Positions 12,024 through 23,520 of a stretch of DNA of 64,000 nucleotides are shown here, in pieces (the stretch's first letter is position 1; each line of letters opens with the position of its first letter). This DNA is from Platanthera guangdongensis (Eukaryota; Streptophyta; Magnoliopsida; Asparagales; Orchidaceae), in contig CM077151.1 of the NCBI GenBank assembly GCA_039583875.1, positions 108,828,609 through 108,892,608 of the forward strand, in the 5' to 3' direction. The position numbers and the translations under genes are program-made. Below the pieces are notes generated by a model. That model searched no databases. It was not told where the DNA came from and was given only the letters and a program-made list of their open reading frames with translations.

Positions 12024-13994
12024 TGTAACACCCCCATCTGTCGCATGGCATATAACAGAAGGTCCAGCTGGAACCCGACGCCATATACCACAGACAGTCG
12101 GAAGGGTTACCAAATGAATAATCAAACCAACCAATTAAGACTACTCGTCCTAACCACAGAGCATTCTAGCGGAAGTTTTTAAAGTTGAAGAACCCAAACT
12201 TAAATCCATCAAATATGAATGTCCACATTTACAACTACAAGAACGAACCCCAAATACACTGAAACAGGTACATGGCCTTATGGCCTTACAAATGTTCATA
12301 AATATAACATGTCTTACATACATCGACTCGCATGCCGGCCACACATGAGAAATGTAAAAAACAACTATTCTACGGCCTTCTAGGGCCAGCACAGCAACAT
12401 GGGCTCCAGCCCGCTATTTGGCGCTCGGCTCCGCAGCACCTGCAAGCACATACCACCGCACGGTGGCAAATAAAGTAACGGTCAGCTAAAAGCCGACCAA
12501 ATTATAACGACCCCGCCCCTTACTCGGGACGGCGGTGCTCTTTCCCTGCAAAACATTAGCCCAACAATATATATATCGCAATTATAATTCGCCACAGGTG
12601 TAGGCTCTCACGGCCAAACACCCCGTGCACTCAGGGCACATTCATGGTGAACCCTGACAAATCAGTGCATTCACCACCATCCCTAGGATGGCAACAACAT
12701 GTGAGCATTTAGCCTTTCTGACCACCGTCTAAGGCTCCGACTATGCCAACGGCCAGTCCCCGTCTTCGGGTCTCTCGCACCGAACCACATAGCCTAGGTC
12801 CAATTCCACTTGCCCGTTGCTCACGCCGCATGTCCAATTTAAGGAACTTTGCGCGGGCCCAGCTTCTCTCGGATCCCAAATTTTCCAAAATAATCTCATA
12901 ACCCAGTTACGATCAAGGCCGGTTCCCAGACCGCCAAGTTAGCAGAACACGTTTCCGCTCAGTTTTCCGGGTGCGCCTTGAAGCTGACCTCCAAGGATCC
13001 CTGCTGCAATCTACCGCATAGAAACCCGAAAAACCCAAAGCACGGAGTCTTCTCCGGCAAAACCATATCAAATGCAACATCACCGATCCAGACAAAACAC
13101 GTCCGGGTAGGCTTCACAAACAATGTCTATGCCCGTACTTACGATTCCGGGCTCTACATGCAACACAAGGGGGACTATTCCCGTCAACCCCAAGGAACAC
13201 CACGCACTCACCGCATACTCGCGGGAGCGGGATTCCCTATGCAGAAAGAAAGAGCTTCAAGCGCTCAAGTTGATAATCGTTACCCTTGTAGTCCGTTTTG
13301 GCGCCATGGAAAAACTACGCGGTTAGAACTCTTCGCAATGACCTTCCCTCCACGGATCCGCTCTCCGATTTCGAAACGGTGCTCAGATGCTCCGCCGGCG
13401 GCCGGAAACCTCCTTCTTCTTCCTCTCCTCTCTCACTTTGGATGGGGAGAACTTTGGAGAGAAAATGAGGGAATAACTCCCTATTCCCGGCCTTAACAGA
13501 GCAGGATTTCATCTGGGCCGTCGGATCTAAATTAGAGGAAACGAATGGCTCGGATCTGCACAAAATTCCCCAGACCTGGGCCGCACACGGCTTGGCACAC
13601 GGCCGTGTCCAAGGCCGTGTGCCTCGATCCAGGCACGATCGTCGAACTGAGAAATGCACACGGGTCAAGACACGCCCGTGTCTGACCTGACACGCCCGTG
13701 TCGGGTTCCTCGACACGCCCGTGTTCGTGGGCGTGTCACGCATAACCGCCACGGCAACGGACATGACCCATCAGGACACGGGTAGGGATACGGGTTGGCA
13801 CACGCCCGTGTCGGATGACACGCCCGTGTCATCCGGCCGTGTTCCTGGCCATGTCCTTCTCGGGTTGGAAACTGCCAAAAAATCACCAGCCAGACACGGC
13901 CTTGGACACGCCCGTGTCCTAGGCCGTGTACCCCTACAGGCACCAAAAACTCTTTTTCCGCGACCGACTCACACACAAAATTCGGGGCGTTACA
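12024..13994 (-). repeat. 5' LTR of element T
   Basis: Second long copy, about 1.97 kb, TGTAACACCC to GTTACA, followed by the target duplication CCATG. It carries the same CG-rich palindrome array as the 3' copy near its right end (about 13580-13935), which is U3 for this orientation. Confidence 0.93.
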
Positions 13995-13999
13995 CCATG

Positions 14000-14959
14000 C
14001 CTATGTCCGTACATCGATTCCAGACTCTACATGTAAAACTAGGAGGACTATTCATGTTCATCCAAAGGAACACCTCACACTCAAAGAAAACTTGCGAGAG
14101 CGGGTTTCCTATGCCGAAAGGAAGAGGACTTTACATGTCCACGATGAGAATCGTTAACCTAATGTTTCGCTTTGTCGCCAAGGAAAACTATTCGGATGAA
14201 AAGCACCGCAATGGCCTCGCGTCCGTGGATCTGGACTCGGCTCGCAATTTTGGGCTCCGAAGCTCCACCGACGGCCGGATCTCTCCTTCTCCTTCTTCCT
14301 TGCTCTCCCCTCTCTCTAACACATTTAGGAAAAGAAAGCATCAAGAAAAATCAGGGTTTAACCCTCAACTCCCGGCCTTATAACAACAGGGAGATCTCTG
14401 GGCAGTTGGATCCCAATTGATGGAAATGAACGGCCATGATTCGCACCTAAAAACACTTTCCTGGGCCAAACACTACTTGTGACACGCCCGTGTCATAGGT
14501 CGTGTCTCATGATTTGAAAATGATCGTGGAACACAGAATAGGATACGGGCTCAGACACGCCCATGTCAGCCTCTAACACGCCAGTGACACACGGCGTATT
14601 CCTCAAACGACGATGGAAACTGTCGCGTCCCGACCAGGACACGGGCTTATACATGCCTGTGTCATATTTGACAAGCCCGTGACGACCAGTACATGGCCAT
14701 GTTACAGGCTGTGTTCCTCACCAAACACAGCCCGGCTAACACAGAGCAGGACACGACCCTGGACACGCTCGTGTCTCAGGGCGTGTACCCGACCTCCAAG
14801 GATCGTCGAATGCATTTCATCGACCACACGAAAAAATCGTCGAACTCGTAGCAGGACACGGCCATGGACATGCCCGTATCCAAGGCTGTGTGACCATTGT
14901 CAGGCCCCATATTGGCCTTAAAATGCTACAAAATTATTTCCTAGTTTTGGGGCGTTAAA
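14000..14959 (-). repeat. Solo LTR S1, second segment
   Basis: Continues S1 directly after the T insertion; CCTATGTCCGTAC matches the CCTATGCCCGTAC of the T LTR interior. It includes a weaker ACACG/CGTGT palindrome array (about 14480-14890) and two TCGTCGAA sites. It ends GCGTTAAA at 14959, where the conserved terminus would be GTTACA, followed by the duplication GCTTC. Confidence 0.82.
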
Positions 14960-14964
14960 GCTTC

Positions 14965-15743
14965 ACCAACAATCTCTAATACACTAACGGAGCGGATTTC
15001 TAATGCAACATCATGTTGGGGATGGACACAATCGACCCGGTGGCTCCTCTTGAACCATGGCAACCCGAATCCTTCTCACTTGAGAGATCTGGTGCCTAGA
15101 ATGCTTGAAATAAAGCAAGAAAAGAGTAGATGACATGCACGCATCCTAAAACCGAGAGGAGAAGTGACGTTACCTTACGACTCCTCTTTCTAGCCAAGAA
15201 TCCCTTGTCTTGCACAAATGAAAACGAGCGCCTCCACATCCTCTCCACAGATCTGGCCTCCAAACGACGATCAGAGGTCTAAAGCTCTGTTAATAGCGGA
15301 AGATAGCTCTCTTCTTCCCCTCCTAACTCTCTCGCTCAAACCCTAAGAAAACTCCAAAATGAGGAGAAAATGAGGAAGAAATTCCGCTCAGCCCTTCTTA
15401 AGATCATTGGGCGGAAGATCCTGGGAACTTAGATCAGGTTAGATGAGAAATCAGATGGCTATGAAGATAATCGTCGAACCCAAGAAATTAGTCTGACATT
15501 CGTCGAACTCCATACAACACCGCTTTCGTCGAACCCCATTCGACATTCGTCGAACCAGTTTTACGTTCGTCGAACCCGGTCGATATTTGTCGAACCCGCT
15601 CGGCGTTCGTCAAAGCTACTCGATGTTCGTCAAACCCGCTCGGCGTTCGTCGAACCCGCTCGACGTTCGTCGAACCCCAGATAGCACCATATTCATCTCC
15701 CGAAATCTGTTCGATGAAAACCTACTCCCTATGGGGTGTTACA
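14965..15743 (-). repeat. 5' LTR of element O, second segment
   Basis: Resumes the outer LTR after S1 and ends GTGTTACA at 15743. The distal part (U3 side) is dominated by the TTCGTCGAAC motif array. No coding potential is seen; short open frames here are by-products of the repeat. Confidence 0.72.
15500..15680. repeat. TTCGTCGAAC array in element O LTR
   Basis: Six exact copies of TTCGTCGAAC by eye, plus degenerate ones (TTTGTCGAAC, TTCGTCAAAC), separated mostly by about 20-bp steps and often followed by CCGCTCG. The same core motif occurs in copia element C, which is otherwise unrelated. Confidence 0.85.
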
Positions 15744-16088
15744 GAGCTCCTCTTGCGGGGGAAAATGGCGAACTGGTTCGGGGACAAAAGATCCTCCTAA
15801 TGACGTAAAAATTGGGACTTAAATAAAAAACATGTCAGAATAATCTCCACACACTACCTAATGCATGGGTGGAGCTATCCGTTTGAGAAGGAGTCGCACG
15901 GGCATATCAGAACATAAAATTTAAAACAAAAATTGGCTGCTCATGTGTTTTACTCACGCACGGGCAAAACAACTCATGCATGAAGAGAACGCACTAACAG
16001 TGACCGAATGACAGATTTTCATGTTTTTGAGAGAAATGAATTCATACGGTCGACCAGAACGTGCGTGAATGTAAATGCATGATCATGC
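15744..16088. other. Unassigned sequence between elements
   Basis: About 345 bp between the end of the O LTR and the start of LTR fragment F1. No coding similarity, terminal repeat or RNA gene was recognised. It may be the older background into which O inserted. Confidence 0.4.
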
Positions 16089-16826
16089 TGTAATGCCCCA
16101 GAAATTCTCTACAAAGATATCTCTCCGGATGCTACCGCCCGGCGGTAGTGCTACCACTTGTGATATCGTAGCTGATTTAATTGGCGTGACTCTTAGTGTG
16201 ATACTGCTCGGCGTCAGCAATACTGCGTGGTGGTAGTTATCTTTCATCATAGGCATTGTGATGCCATGACGACTCGCCTACCGCTTGGCGGTTACATGGT
16301 ACCGTGGTGCGGTAATATGACAGTAACGGGGTGGCCTTGTGTCGGCGTGTGATTGGAGACTTTGAACGATGGGCTTGCTAGAGAAGCCACAGTTTGGGTT
16401 AACACGCAGCAGTATCTTATTACCGTGCGGCGGTAGTGCTCTGTAAAGGAAACCGTTTTGAATCATGACCATTCGTCAATAATCCGACAGTGGGCTGTGG
16501 TTTCTGCTGGTTTAAGTCTGTGGGATTGAGGTTATTCCACTTTTTAACCTTGTGATTTTTCTTTCTAAGAGGTTCAGAGAGGGGAGAGTAAGGAAGAGGA
16601 TGAAGGTGTTCCCGCAATTATTGGAGCATCGAAGCTCCGAATCACGAGCTGAGTTGAGATACGCGGAGCAAGTACATTGGGTTCATTTTCATAAGGCTAG
16701 CTTCTCATTCGTGGCGCCGAAATGAACTCTAAGGACAACAATCTTCCTCCTTGGATATGTGAAGTCCTCATTTTGGCATATTTTCATGAAATCCCCTACT
16801 AATTAGTGGATAACAAAGGGATTTCC
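16089..16826 (+). repeat. LTR fragment F1, truncated by element A
   Basis: Starts TGTAATGCCCCAG, the same start as F2 at 59745, and shows the same body: a TACCGCCCGGCGGTAGT-type palindrome array (about 16125-16440), then a TTTTTAACC segment, a pyrimidine/purine stretch and a GGCGCCGAAATGAACTC block also seen in S2 and F2. It ends where the LTR of A begins, so A most likely inserted into it. The remainder is not found in the window. Confidence 0.65.
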
Positions 16827-17397
16827 TATAACACCCCTGATTTTCCGACAATAATTTTATCCTCTTAGTGACGTCATAATGACATAAGGGGTGTTACGTT
16901 AACGTGGAGTTGACAGCATGTCGTCGTTAGTGCGTTTTCGAGTCTGTTCGGTCGGGACGGCCAAATTCGTGAATCCTTGTCGAAAATGGAATACTTCAAG
17001 TTAGGATATTAAATTAATTAATTTTTGACATGCTTGTCAAATTCCGTCGTGATCCAAGCGATATTCGAGCTTCGGCGAATTTTCGAAGTTTTGTAGAATT
17101 TACGATCGTCGTAGAATTTGAAAATTTATATTTCGAGAACGACTTGTCGGATCTTAGTTCCGTGTTCTCCATTGGATTTGTAGCGTCAGTATTCGCCTAG
17201 GGTACAAATTTCATTTAATTCGGCGCGCGTTTGAGCCTCCGTTTTAAACTCGTATTTCCTTGCTCAAAAATGTAAAGAATATGATTATTATAATATTAAA
17301 GCACTATTCAAAAATGAAAAGAACTATTCATTTCTAAAGTTTTATCAAGGGTATATTTGCAAAATTCACTATTCACGAGGAGAAAAAAACATTGTTC

Positions 17398-17600
17398 ATG
17401 CAATTAGTTCTCGGGTAGTTTTTCCTTCTTCTCGAGTAGTTTGCAGCTCTTCTCGATAAGCCCGGAAGCTTGTACTCGGGAACTCAGAACCCCCTTCCCG
17501 GGATGTCCTGAAGCTAGTACTTAAGAGGTCTGAGTTTGTTCTCGAGAAATCCCTGTCCCGTTCTCGAGAAATCTTGTGCTGCACTCGAGAAATTCGCGGT
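17398..17600. repeat. TTCTCGAGAA-type palindrome patch in A LTR
   Basis: Repeated CTCGAGAA, CTCGGGTA and CTCGAGTAG-like sites (for example GTTCTCGAGAAATC twice) occur within about 200 bp in the promoter-side half of the LTR. An ORF of 116 codons on the minus strand here is rich in Arg-Glu/Ser-Arg because of the repeat and is not considered a gene. Confidence 0.6.
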
Positions 17601-17818
17601 TCGTCACGAAAAATCCGTTTCAGCCTGCATTCGTGTGTCGTTTTGAGGATCAAAATGGCATCATATGGAAAATGATTAACATGAATTTTGTTCGTCTCGA
17701 CGAGATCGACAACTTCTGTGTTGATCACTTTATGATTTGGAGACATTTTTAGCCTCTATTTTCATTTTTCGCGCAGCCGCACATAGATTGCCCGCTTCCC
17801 TCCTATTTAGACAAAAGA

Positions 17819-17937
<119 letters not shown>

Positions 17938-18097
17938 CATATAAAACATTATGCATATCTTCAATCACACCACTGAATGAATCCGGACCGTTCGATCAAG
18001 CTCCATCAAAGATGGATCGTTGGATTCAAAATAGAAGGGCTGCCTATAACATTTCCTCCCAAGGATTGCACTGTTCATCTCCCAAAATAACCCGATA

Positions 18098-18440
18098 CCC
18101 CCGCTTCCCCCTTCCGCCCGTTCTGCGGCCTCCGCTGCCGCCGGCGGCCTGCCCAGCGCCCACCGGCGGGTTAGCCGGCCTCCGGCGAACCCGCCAGGGG
18201 TTGTCCGGCGTCGAGCGGGCAGGGCCACCACCGGCGGTGGCCCTTCCCGTGAGCTCCACTTTTGGAGCTCACGGGCAGGGCCACCGCCGGCAGTGGCCCT
18301 GCCCGCTCTCCGCTGGACAACCCCCGGCGGATTCGCCGGAGGCCGGCGAACCCGCCGGTGGGCGCAGGGCAGGCCGCTGGAGGCTCCGCCACCGGCGGTA
18401 GAGGAGGCCGCGGAACGGGCTCAAGAAGCGGGGGGGGGGG
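18098..18440. repeat. Large GC-rich foldback (inverted repeat) in A LTR
   Basis: Two arms of about 155-165 bp are near-complementary around a four-base loop (18259-18262). The centre pairs CCCGTGAGCTCCA with TGGAGCTCACGGG. The arms then keep pairing outwards through the GCCACC/GGTGGC blocks, the CCGGCCTCCGGCGAA block and on to CCGCTTC (18101) against GAAGCGG (18425), with one extra stretch of about 10 bp in the right arm. Open frames on both strands here mirror each other and are artefacts of the foldback. Confidence 0.88.
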
Positions 18441-18555
18441 GGGGGATTTCGGGATTTTTTTTTCATTTTTCTTATAATTATTTATTACATTGTAATTTAA
18501 TAAATAATTATAATTTATTAATTATACTTATAATTATAATCAAACGGGCTCTGGA

Positions 18556-18870
18556 CTGCTTCTCGCCGGCTTCGCCCGCCGGCGAGAAGCCGGGTGGCGG
18601 GCGAAGCCCGCCGGGGGGTCAAGCGGGCGAAGCCCGCTTGATTGCGGGCGAACCCCGCCCGCCGGCTTCGTCTGCCGGCGAGAAGCCCGCTTGATTGCGG
18701 GCGAACCCCGCCCGCCGGCTTCGTCCGCCGGCGAGAAGCCCGCTTGATTGCGGGCGAACCCCGCCCGCCTGCTTCGTCCGCCAGCGAGAAGCCGGGTGGC
18801 GGGCGAAGCCCGCCGGGGGGTCAAGCGAGCGATGCCCGCTTGATTGCGGGCGAAGCCTGCTCCGACGCAT
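18556..18870. repeat. 53-bp GC-rich tandem repeat in A LTR
   Basis: About three copies of a 53-bp unit containing GCTTCGTCCGCCGGCGAGAA and GCCCGCTTGATTGCGGGCGA. A longer direct repeat flanks them at about 18580-18623 and 18783-18826. Each unit is itself self-complementary (GCCCGC...GCGGGC). Overlapping open frames of 60-130 codons here are repeat artefacts. Confidence 0.85.
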
Positions 18871-19759
18871 CGAGAACGGGCAGAGCCCGTTCGAAGATGC
18901 TAGTATATATATTATTATATATATATATGTATATATTCATATACTTAAGGATAAAAAAAACAATTTCATCTTCTTCCTCAAGTCTTGACCGAACCAGAGA
19001 GCGAGAGTGACGGCGAGGGTTCTAAGTTCGTGAAGCTTCAGATCGTCGCCATCAGAGCTATGGTGCTCGAAATAGCAAACCGAGTATAGATCCGAAAAGC
19101 TCTCGCCGAGATCTTCACGTTCGTGGTAAGTATTTCTCGTTTCATGGAAGTTTTTCGTTAGAGTTTTCGGCTCTAACCTCTCTTTTGGCCAAATCCTTAA
19201 AGATTCTGCTTCCCCACGCCTTCTTTTTTAGCTAGATCCACGACTTGGAATAAATTGGAAGACCGATTGGAGTAGAAACCGAGGCAAGTGGTATTCTTGC
19301 TCTCCCTCTTACTCCTTTTCTTTTAAATTTTTGTCATATTTTGTGTGTTTCACTTGTTTAAATTTCCTAGAAACTTGTCTTTGAATTTCTGATTTATTTT
19401 CTTGGATTGTGACTTGTGTTTCACCTAGAACCATTACTCCCAATTTTTATCCCGTGGTATGGGTAAACAAATGTAGTGGTCGTGTCACTTTAACAATCGA
19501 GTCATTTTAATCATTGCGACACTTTGTGAGTCCCGTTGTTTTGATCGCGTCGCAGCTTCCTTAACCCTTACAATATCCTTATACCGTCTAAGTCATTTGT
19601 TGACCCTCGTTGAAAGCTGGTCGGATAAGTCCTAGTTGGTAAGTTTCCTTTCGATGTTTCAGTCTCATTAAGAGTCGATTTATATTTTGTTGACTATCAG
19701 TCTATGATGAATAAAAGAAATTCTATGTGTATAATTATGTAAGTAAAGAAAACTCGGAT

Positions 19760-19955
19760 AGTATGTGCGCGTTGGGGTTTCTCCCTCGGCACAGTCCCTT
19801 ATGGATGAGTCTGTACGCGTTGTGGACCTTCATCACTGACACATTACCTTAGCTATTGGTCTATGCGTGTTGGGGTTTCTCCCTCGGCAGGGTGCCTTTT
19901 GGTTGGGTTTGTGCGCATTGTGGACCTTTTTCCTGACACAGTACTATTTCCTGTT
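19760..19955 (+). repeat. Two-copy direct repeat of about 98 bp
   Basis: GTTGGGGTTTCTCCCTCGGCA occurs near 19771 and again near 19869, each followed by a GTGGACCTT block and a CTGACAC block. It lies in the 3' part of the A LTR. Confidence 0.7.
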
Positions 19956-20934
19956 GAGCTGATCAGTCTTATTTAAAATGATGAATAACATGAATAATAA
20001 AGAAAGATAAATATATGAACTTATGATGTTTGACTCTCTGTTCTGTCCAGTTAATGTGATTAGCATTTATTGCTCAGCTAGATTTACTGTTTTGTTTTTT
20101 TGTTGCTTTGCTACTGACACTTATTGTAGTTGATTTGTTGTCCATCGTTCACTTTGAGGTTTGTTGGTCTTCCTTTTACTCTTCTGCAACACTTGTTGCT
20201 TGCTTCTGAGGTGTTCTTCTTTTGAATGTCTCAGGTCCAGAGTAGTAGCAGGTTTAGCTGACAGAGTTGTGCTTCTGGTGCCGCGAGTTGCTGCGACTGT
20301 TTGTTTCCACATCAGAGTGTTTAGGTAGTTGTTTTGTTAGACATGACTATTTCTCTATAGGTTCGTGCTAGTTGTTGACGCCCATAGACTTAGACTTCTT
20401 ATGACAGTTTACTTGTTACTTTTACTGATGTTACTTATTGATTGTTTATACTTTATCTCTGTGAAAGATTTATGTTAGGATGCATATAGTTACTTTCAAG
20501 TATACAAAACTGCATTCTGGAATATTGACATGCCATAACTTTTAACTGCAAAACTTACTATTTTTAAGCTCTATAAAAGTCTCTTTTTTTATTTATATTA
20601 AATGTAGAATTCACATTATCATTACATTATGCTAGACTTTCATTCTCATATAGGATAACAAATGAATCTAACTAAGTATTTTCCGCTGCGTAAACTTATA
20701 TATTTTCTCACCTATGCATTAGCGATCCACCCGACCGAGGGACACGGTCAGTAAACTCAAAAACTTATATGTATTTTTAAACTTAATTTCATAAGTATTT
20801 TACATAAAGTAAATGTGAGGACTTGGTTGCTTGAACGTCTGCAGTTGTCCCCTGTACGGCGTGGCATCACGACGTGTAGTTTCTCTTACTCTAACGTATT
20901 ATTTAAATATGGAGAAAATGCGTGTTGTGACAGT

Positions 20935-20947
20935 TGGTATCAGTGCC
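20935..20947 (+). other. Primer binding site of element A
   Basis: TGGTATCAGTGCC differs from the initiator-Met site TGGTATCAGAGCC by one base. It starts two bases after the LTR end. Confidence 0.85.
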
Positions 20948-21120
20948 AGGTTTTGCAAGAGGGTTGGTTGGTTTGGCAAGCCAGTCGAACAACTTTCCCT
21001 TAAGCAAAACTCTAATCGCATCATTTCATTGCATACACGCACCGATATGTCATCAGTAGAACTTGATTGAAACATGAACACTACAATCATAGCATGATAA
21101 AAAGTATACAGGGGATATTA

Positions 21121-21282
21121 TGTAGTATGGGATGCATAATGAGTTTGTATATGGATCCACCATAGGTGGTAACATGTGATGTTTATGTAGTATGGGATGC
21201 ATAGCCATCATCTCATGGATGCCTATTAACACGTGTTACGTTTTTTGTTACATATAATATTATGTAGTATGGGATGCATAAC
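21121..21282 (+). repeat. Three copies of TGTAGTATGGGATGCATA in A leader
   Basis: Copies at 21121, 21186 and 21263 (spacing 65 and 77 bp) in the untranslated leader between primer site and gag. Leader repeats can lie near packaging or dimerisation signals, but nothing shows that here. Confidence 0.8.
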
Positions 21283-21739
21283 ATTATATGTGTACGCCTC
21301 TCATGACATGCACTAAGGCCTTTTTAGAATGCATATCACTGCATACAAGACATATCATTGCATAAGCACACATGCCAAGTTAAAGATCTGTATGATGGCA
21401 TATGTACACACATGATTTGAAATGAAACTTAACATTCAAGCATTCATATTATAAGAACAAGTTAGAAGCATAGCATCATTTCATGATTTCCTAGAGCAAG
21501 GTAACAGCAAGAGCAAGTATCTGTTCGTTCCCGATCTGATTTGAGTCTGTTTGTTTCTGATCTGATCTGGGTTAGGATATTCGAGTTTACTAGCTTAGGT
21601 GTTTCAAGCTAGGCTATTGATAAGTTGTTTGTTCGTATCTGTAGAATATGACCCCGAAACAGTTTTGCTAAGAGAATATCTTCCCACTTTGTAATGTCTT
21701 AGGCAAGGTTTTGACTAGATACCCGTTTGTTCTGTAGAA

Positions 21740-22978
21740 ATGCTGGTTAAGCGTGTTGCAACGAGGTCGACTCCCCAGTCGGAGGGTGAGTCTTCCGGTG
21801 CCCAGAGTGAAGCAGTGATTGAAGGACTATGACTGAGTAATGAGGCACTAATAAGGCAGATGGTGGACAAACAATCACATATACAATCATTGTTGGTTGT
21901 CGTCTCGAGACATCAGAATAGAGCGTAGGACCCTACTATGGGTCAAACTATTCTTACACCTCCTGCTGCTCTAGTACCCCCAGTTTCACTTCCTCCAGAG
22001 ATGAATTTCATTTCTTACTTCCAGCGACTAGGATCTCCTACGTATGATGGTAAAGCAGACTTCATGCCATTGGATGACTGTATCATTGCCATCGAAGAAA
22101 TGTTTTCTTATTTTGGCATTTCATCCGATCAGAAAGTTATGGTTGTTGCGTACCAGCTCAAAAGACTTGCAAAGAGTTGGTTGATTAGAGAAAATGGGAA
22201 TCTTACTGATGAGTGCTCTTGTTATGCATTCAAGAGTATGTTATAGAAGAAGTTTTTGCCATCGGTCGAGCAAGACCACCTGATGAACAACGTTTTACAC
22301 CTGAAGCAGAGGCAACTCACAGTTAGTGAGTACGAGATCGAGTTCACCAAGCTCAGTCGTTTCGCCCCAGATCTGGTAGCGTCCAAAGAAGGCAAAGTAA
22401 AATGCTTCCTAGGTGGTCTGAGGTATGACATCCAGCAGTTGGCTAACGCGTACATATCTGAGAGCTTTGCAGAAGTAGTAGAGGCCGCCTTGAAGGTTGA
22501 AGCAATAGATAATGCGAACAATCGGGGATTGCATGCAAAGAAGGACAAGAGGAAATTTGATGATGGTATAACTACAAGGGCATCTGGACCTACAACGAAG
22601 AAGGATATAAGGGAAGCGTGTATCTTCTATGGTAAGCCATGCCACCCTTTTGAGAAGTGCTTTAAGAGACTGGATGCGCAGAAGCAGTCTCAGATACACG
22701 CGATCCAGGATGCACCAATGGGAGGCCCTGTCTGTACTTATTGCTAGAAGAGTGGGCACGATGCGGCCCGTTATCGCAAGAAGGCTAGAGTTTGTTTTCT
22801 ATGCAGCCAAAAAGGACACATGAGGGCTAATTGCACACAGAGCCAGCCTGCGCTGCATGCAGTTTCGTTGCAGACTCTAATGCCGCCCCTGCCTCACATG
22901 GACAAGGTAAAAGGAAAATTGAATATGCTGACCAAGGAGGAAGCCCAATCATCTGCTCAAGTGATCTCAGGTTAGCCT
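21740..22978 (+). pseudogene. gag: Gag of element A (one frame with nonsense changes)
   Basis: A frame from ATG at 21740 reads through several stops (near 21830, 21928, 22243, 22745) without needing indels. The gag domain is at about 21990-22460, with A-Y-Q-L-K-R-L-A-K-S-W, Y-E-I-E-F-T-K-L-S-R-F and F-L-G-G-L-R-Y-D-I. At the C-terminus are two zinc knuckles: C-T-Y-C then stop-K-S-G-H, damaged, and C-F-L-C-S-Q-K-G-H-M-R-A-N-C, intact. Most stops can be explained by C-to-T changes (CAG or CGA to TAG or TGA), as expected for methylated DNA. Confidence 0.82.
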
Positions 22979-23029
22979 CTGACTCAGCTAGTAATCTCTT
23001 ATGGTAGATTTATAATTTCCGCATTTTAG

Positions 23030-23520
23030 TTGTGCGCGCAATGTGTTTAGGTCAATTTAAGGTGAAGAATAAGTGGGTGCGTGTTCTGTTCGATTCGAAT
23101 GCTACACACTCCTTTGTGGCATGGAGTTTTGAAGACCGACATCGATGGTTTCTCAACCAATTAGACACTTCCCTGAACATCAAATTCCCTTTAGGAGTGC
23201 CGGTGATGTCAAGTCAGGGTATCCTAAAATGCCATATTTTCCTAGATGGTTTTCTAGCCTTTGCAGATCTGAAGGTGTTAGACTTGGAAGATTTCGACAT
23301 GATTTTGGGCATGGACTAGCTATCCAGCTATGATGAAGTCATTCAGTGCATGCACAAGTGCTTGGATTTCAAAGGAGACAAAGGCCAACCCATGAGTGTG
23401 TATGGTTTGTCGCGTCAGGAATCTCCAATCATTTCTGTGGTACGTGCTCATAAATTTCTAGAGTCTGGATGCGATTCTTTCCTTATTCCTGTTTTTGTTC
23501 TGGAAGCTGCACCTATTGTG
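23030..23520 (+). pseudogene. pol: Protease of element A
   Basis: The open stretch 23032-23319 shows V-L-F-D-S-N-A-T-H-S-F, the protease active site with Gly changed to Asn, and D-M-I-L-G-M-D just before a TAG where Trp usually follows. The frame continues to the linker before RT (V-V-R-E-F-P-D-V-F). Retropepsin-like protease, inactive. Confidence 0.78.

Larger units (their letters stand above)
5377..13994 (-). mobile_element. Complete chromovirus-type Ty3/gypsy element T (Tekay/Del-like)
   Basis: Two long LTRs (5377-7349 and 12024-13994) flank a 4.7-kb interior on the minus strand. A perfect 5-bp target duplication CCATG sits at 5372-5376 and 13995-13999. There is a perfect initiator-Met primer site (12008-12020) and a polypurine tract (7350-7363). 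Order on the minus strand is gag with two zinc knuckles, a degenerate spacer, RT, RNase H, integrase, chromodomain. The C-terminal chromodomain and roughly 2-kb LTRs fit the Tekay/Del chromovirus lineage. Several in-frame TAG stops make it non-autonomous now. It is inserted inside S1, an LTR of a close relative. Confidence 0.93.
1..15743 (-). mobile_element. Ty3/gypsy element O, partial, host of two nested insertions
   Basis: Minus-strand gypsy element whose left part lies outside the window. Read on the minus strand the order is 5' LTR (15743 down to 2893), a degenerate initiator-Met primer site, gag, protease, RT and RNase H, leaving at position 1. The LTR starts TGTAACAC at 2893 and ends GTTACA at 15743. 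It is split by solo LTR S1 and the nested element T (4295-14959). Coding parts carry many stops and shifts, so this is the oldest layer of the left block. A target duplication cannot be tested because the other end is outside; the 5 bp after the LTR are GAGCT. Clade is probably chromovirus, from RT similarity to T. Confidence 0.8.

Noticed and set aside
15744..16088. Possible host gene between nested blocks
   Set aside because: No open frame of useful length and no similarity to a known gene could be read.
17396..17746. 116-codon minus-strand ORF rich in Arg and Glu
   Set aside because: Composition comes from repeated CTCGAGAA-like sites in the LTR of A.
18012..18824. Overlapping open frames of 70-133 codons on both strands
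   Set aside because: They lie in the GC-rich foldback and 53-bp repeat; the translations are Pro/Gly/Ala/Arg low complexity and mirror each other on opposite strands.
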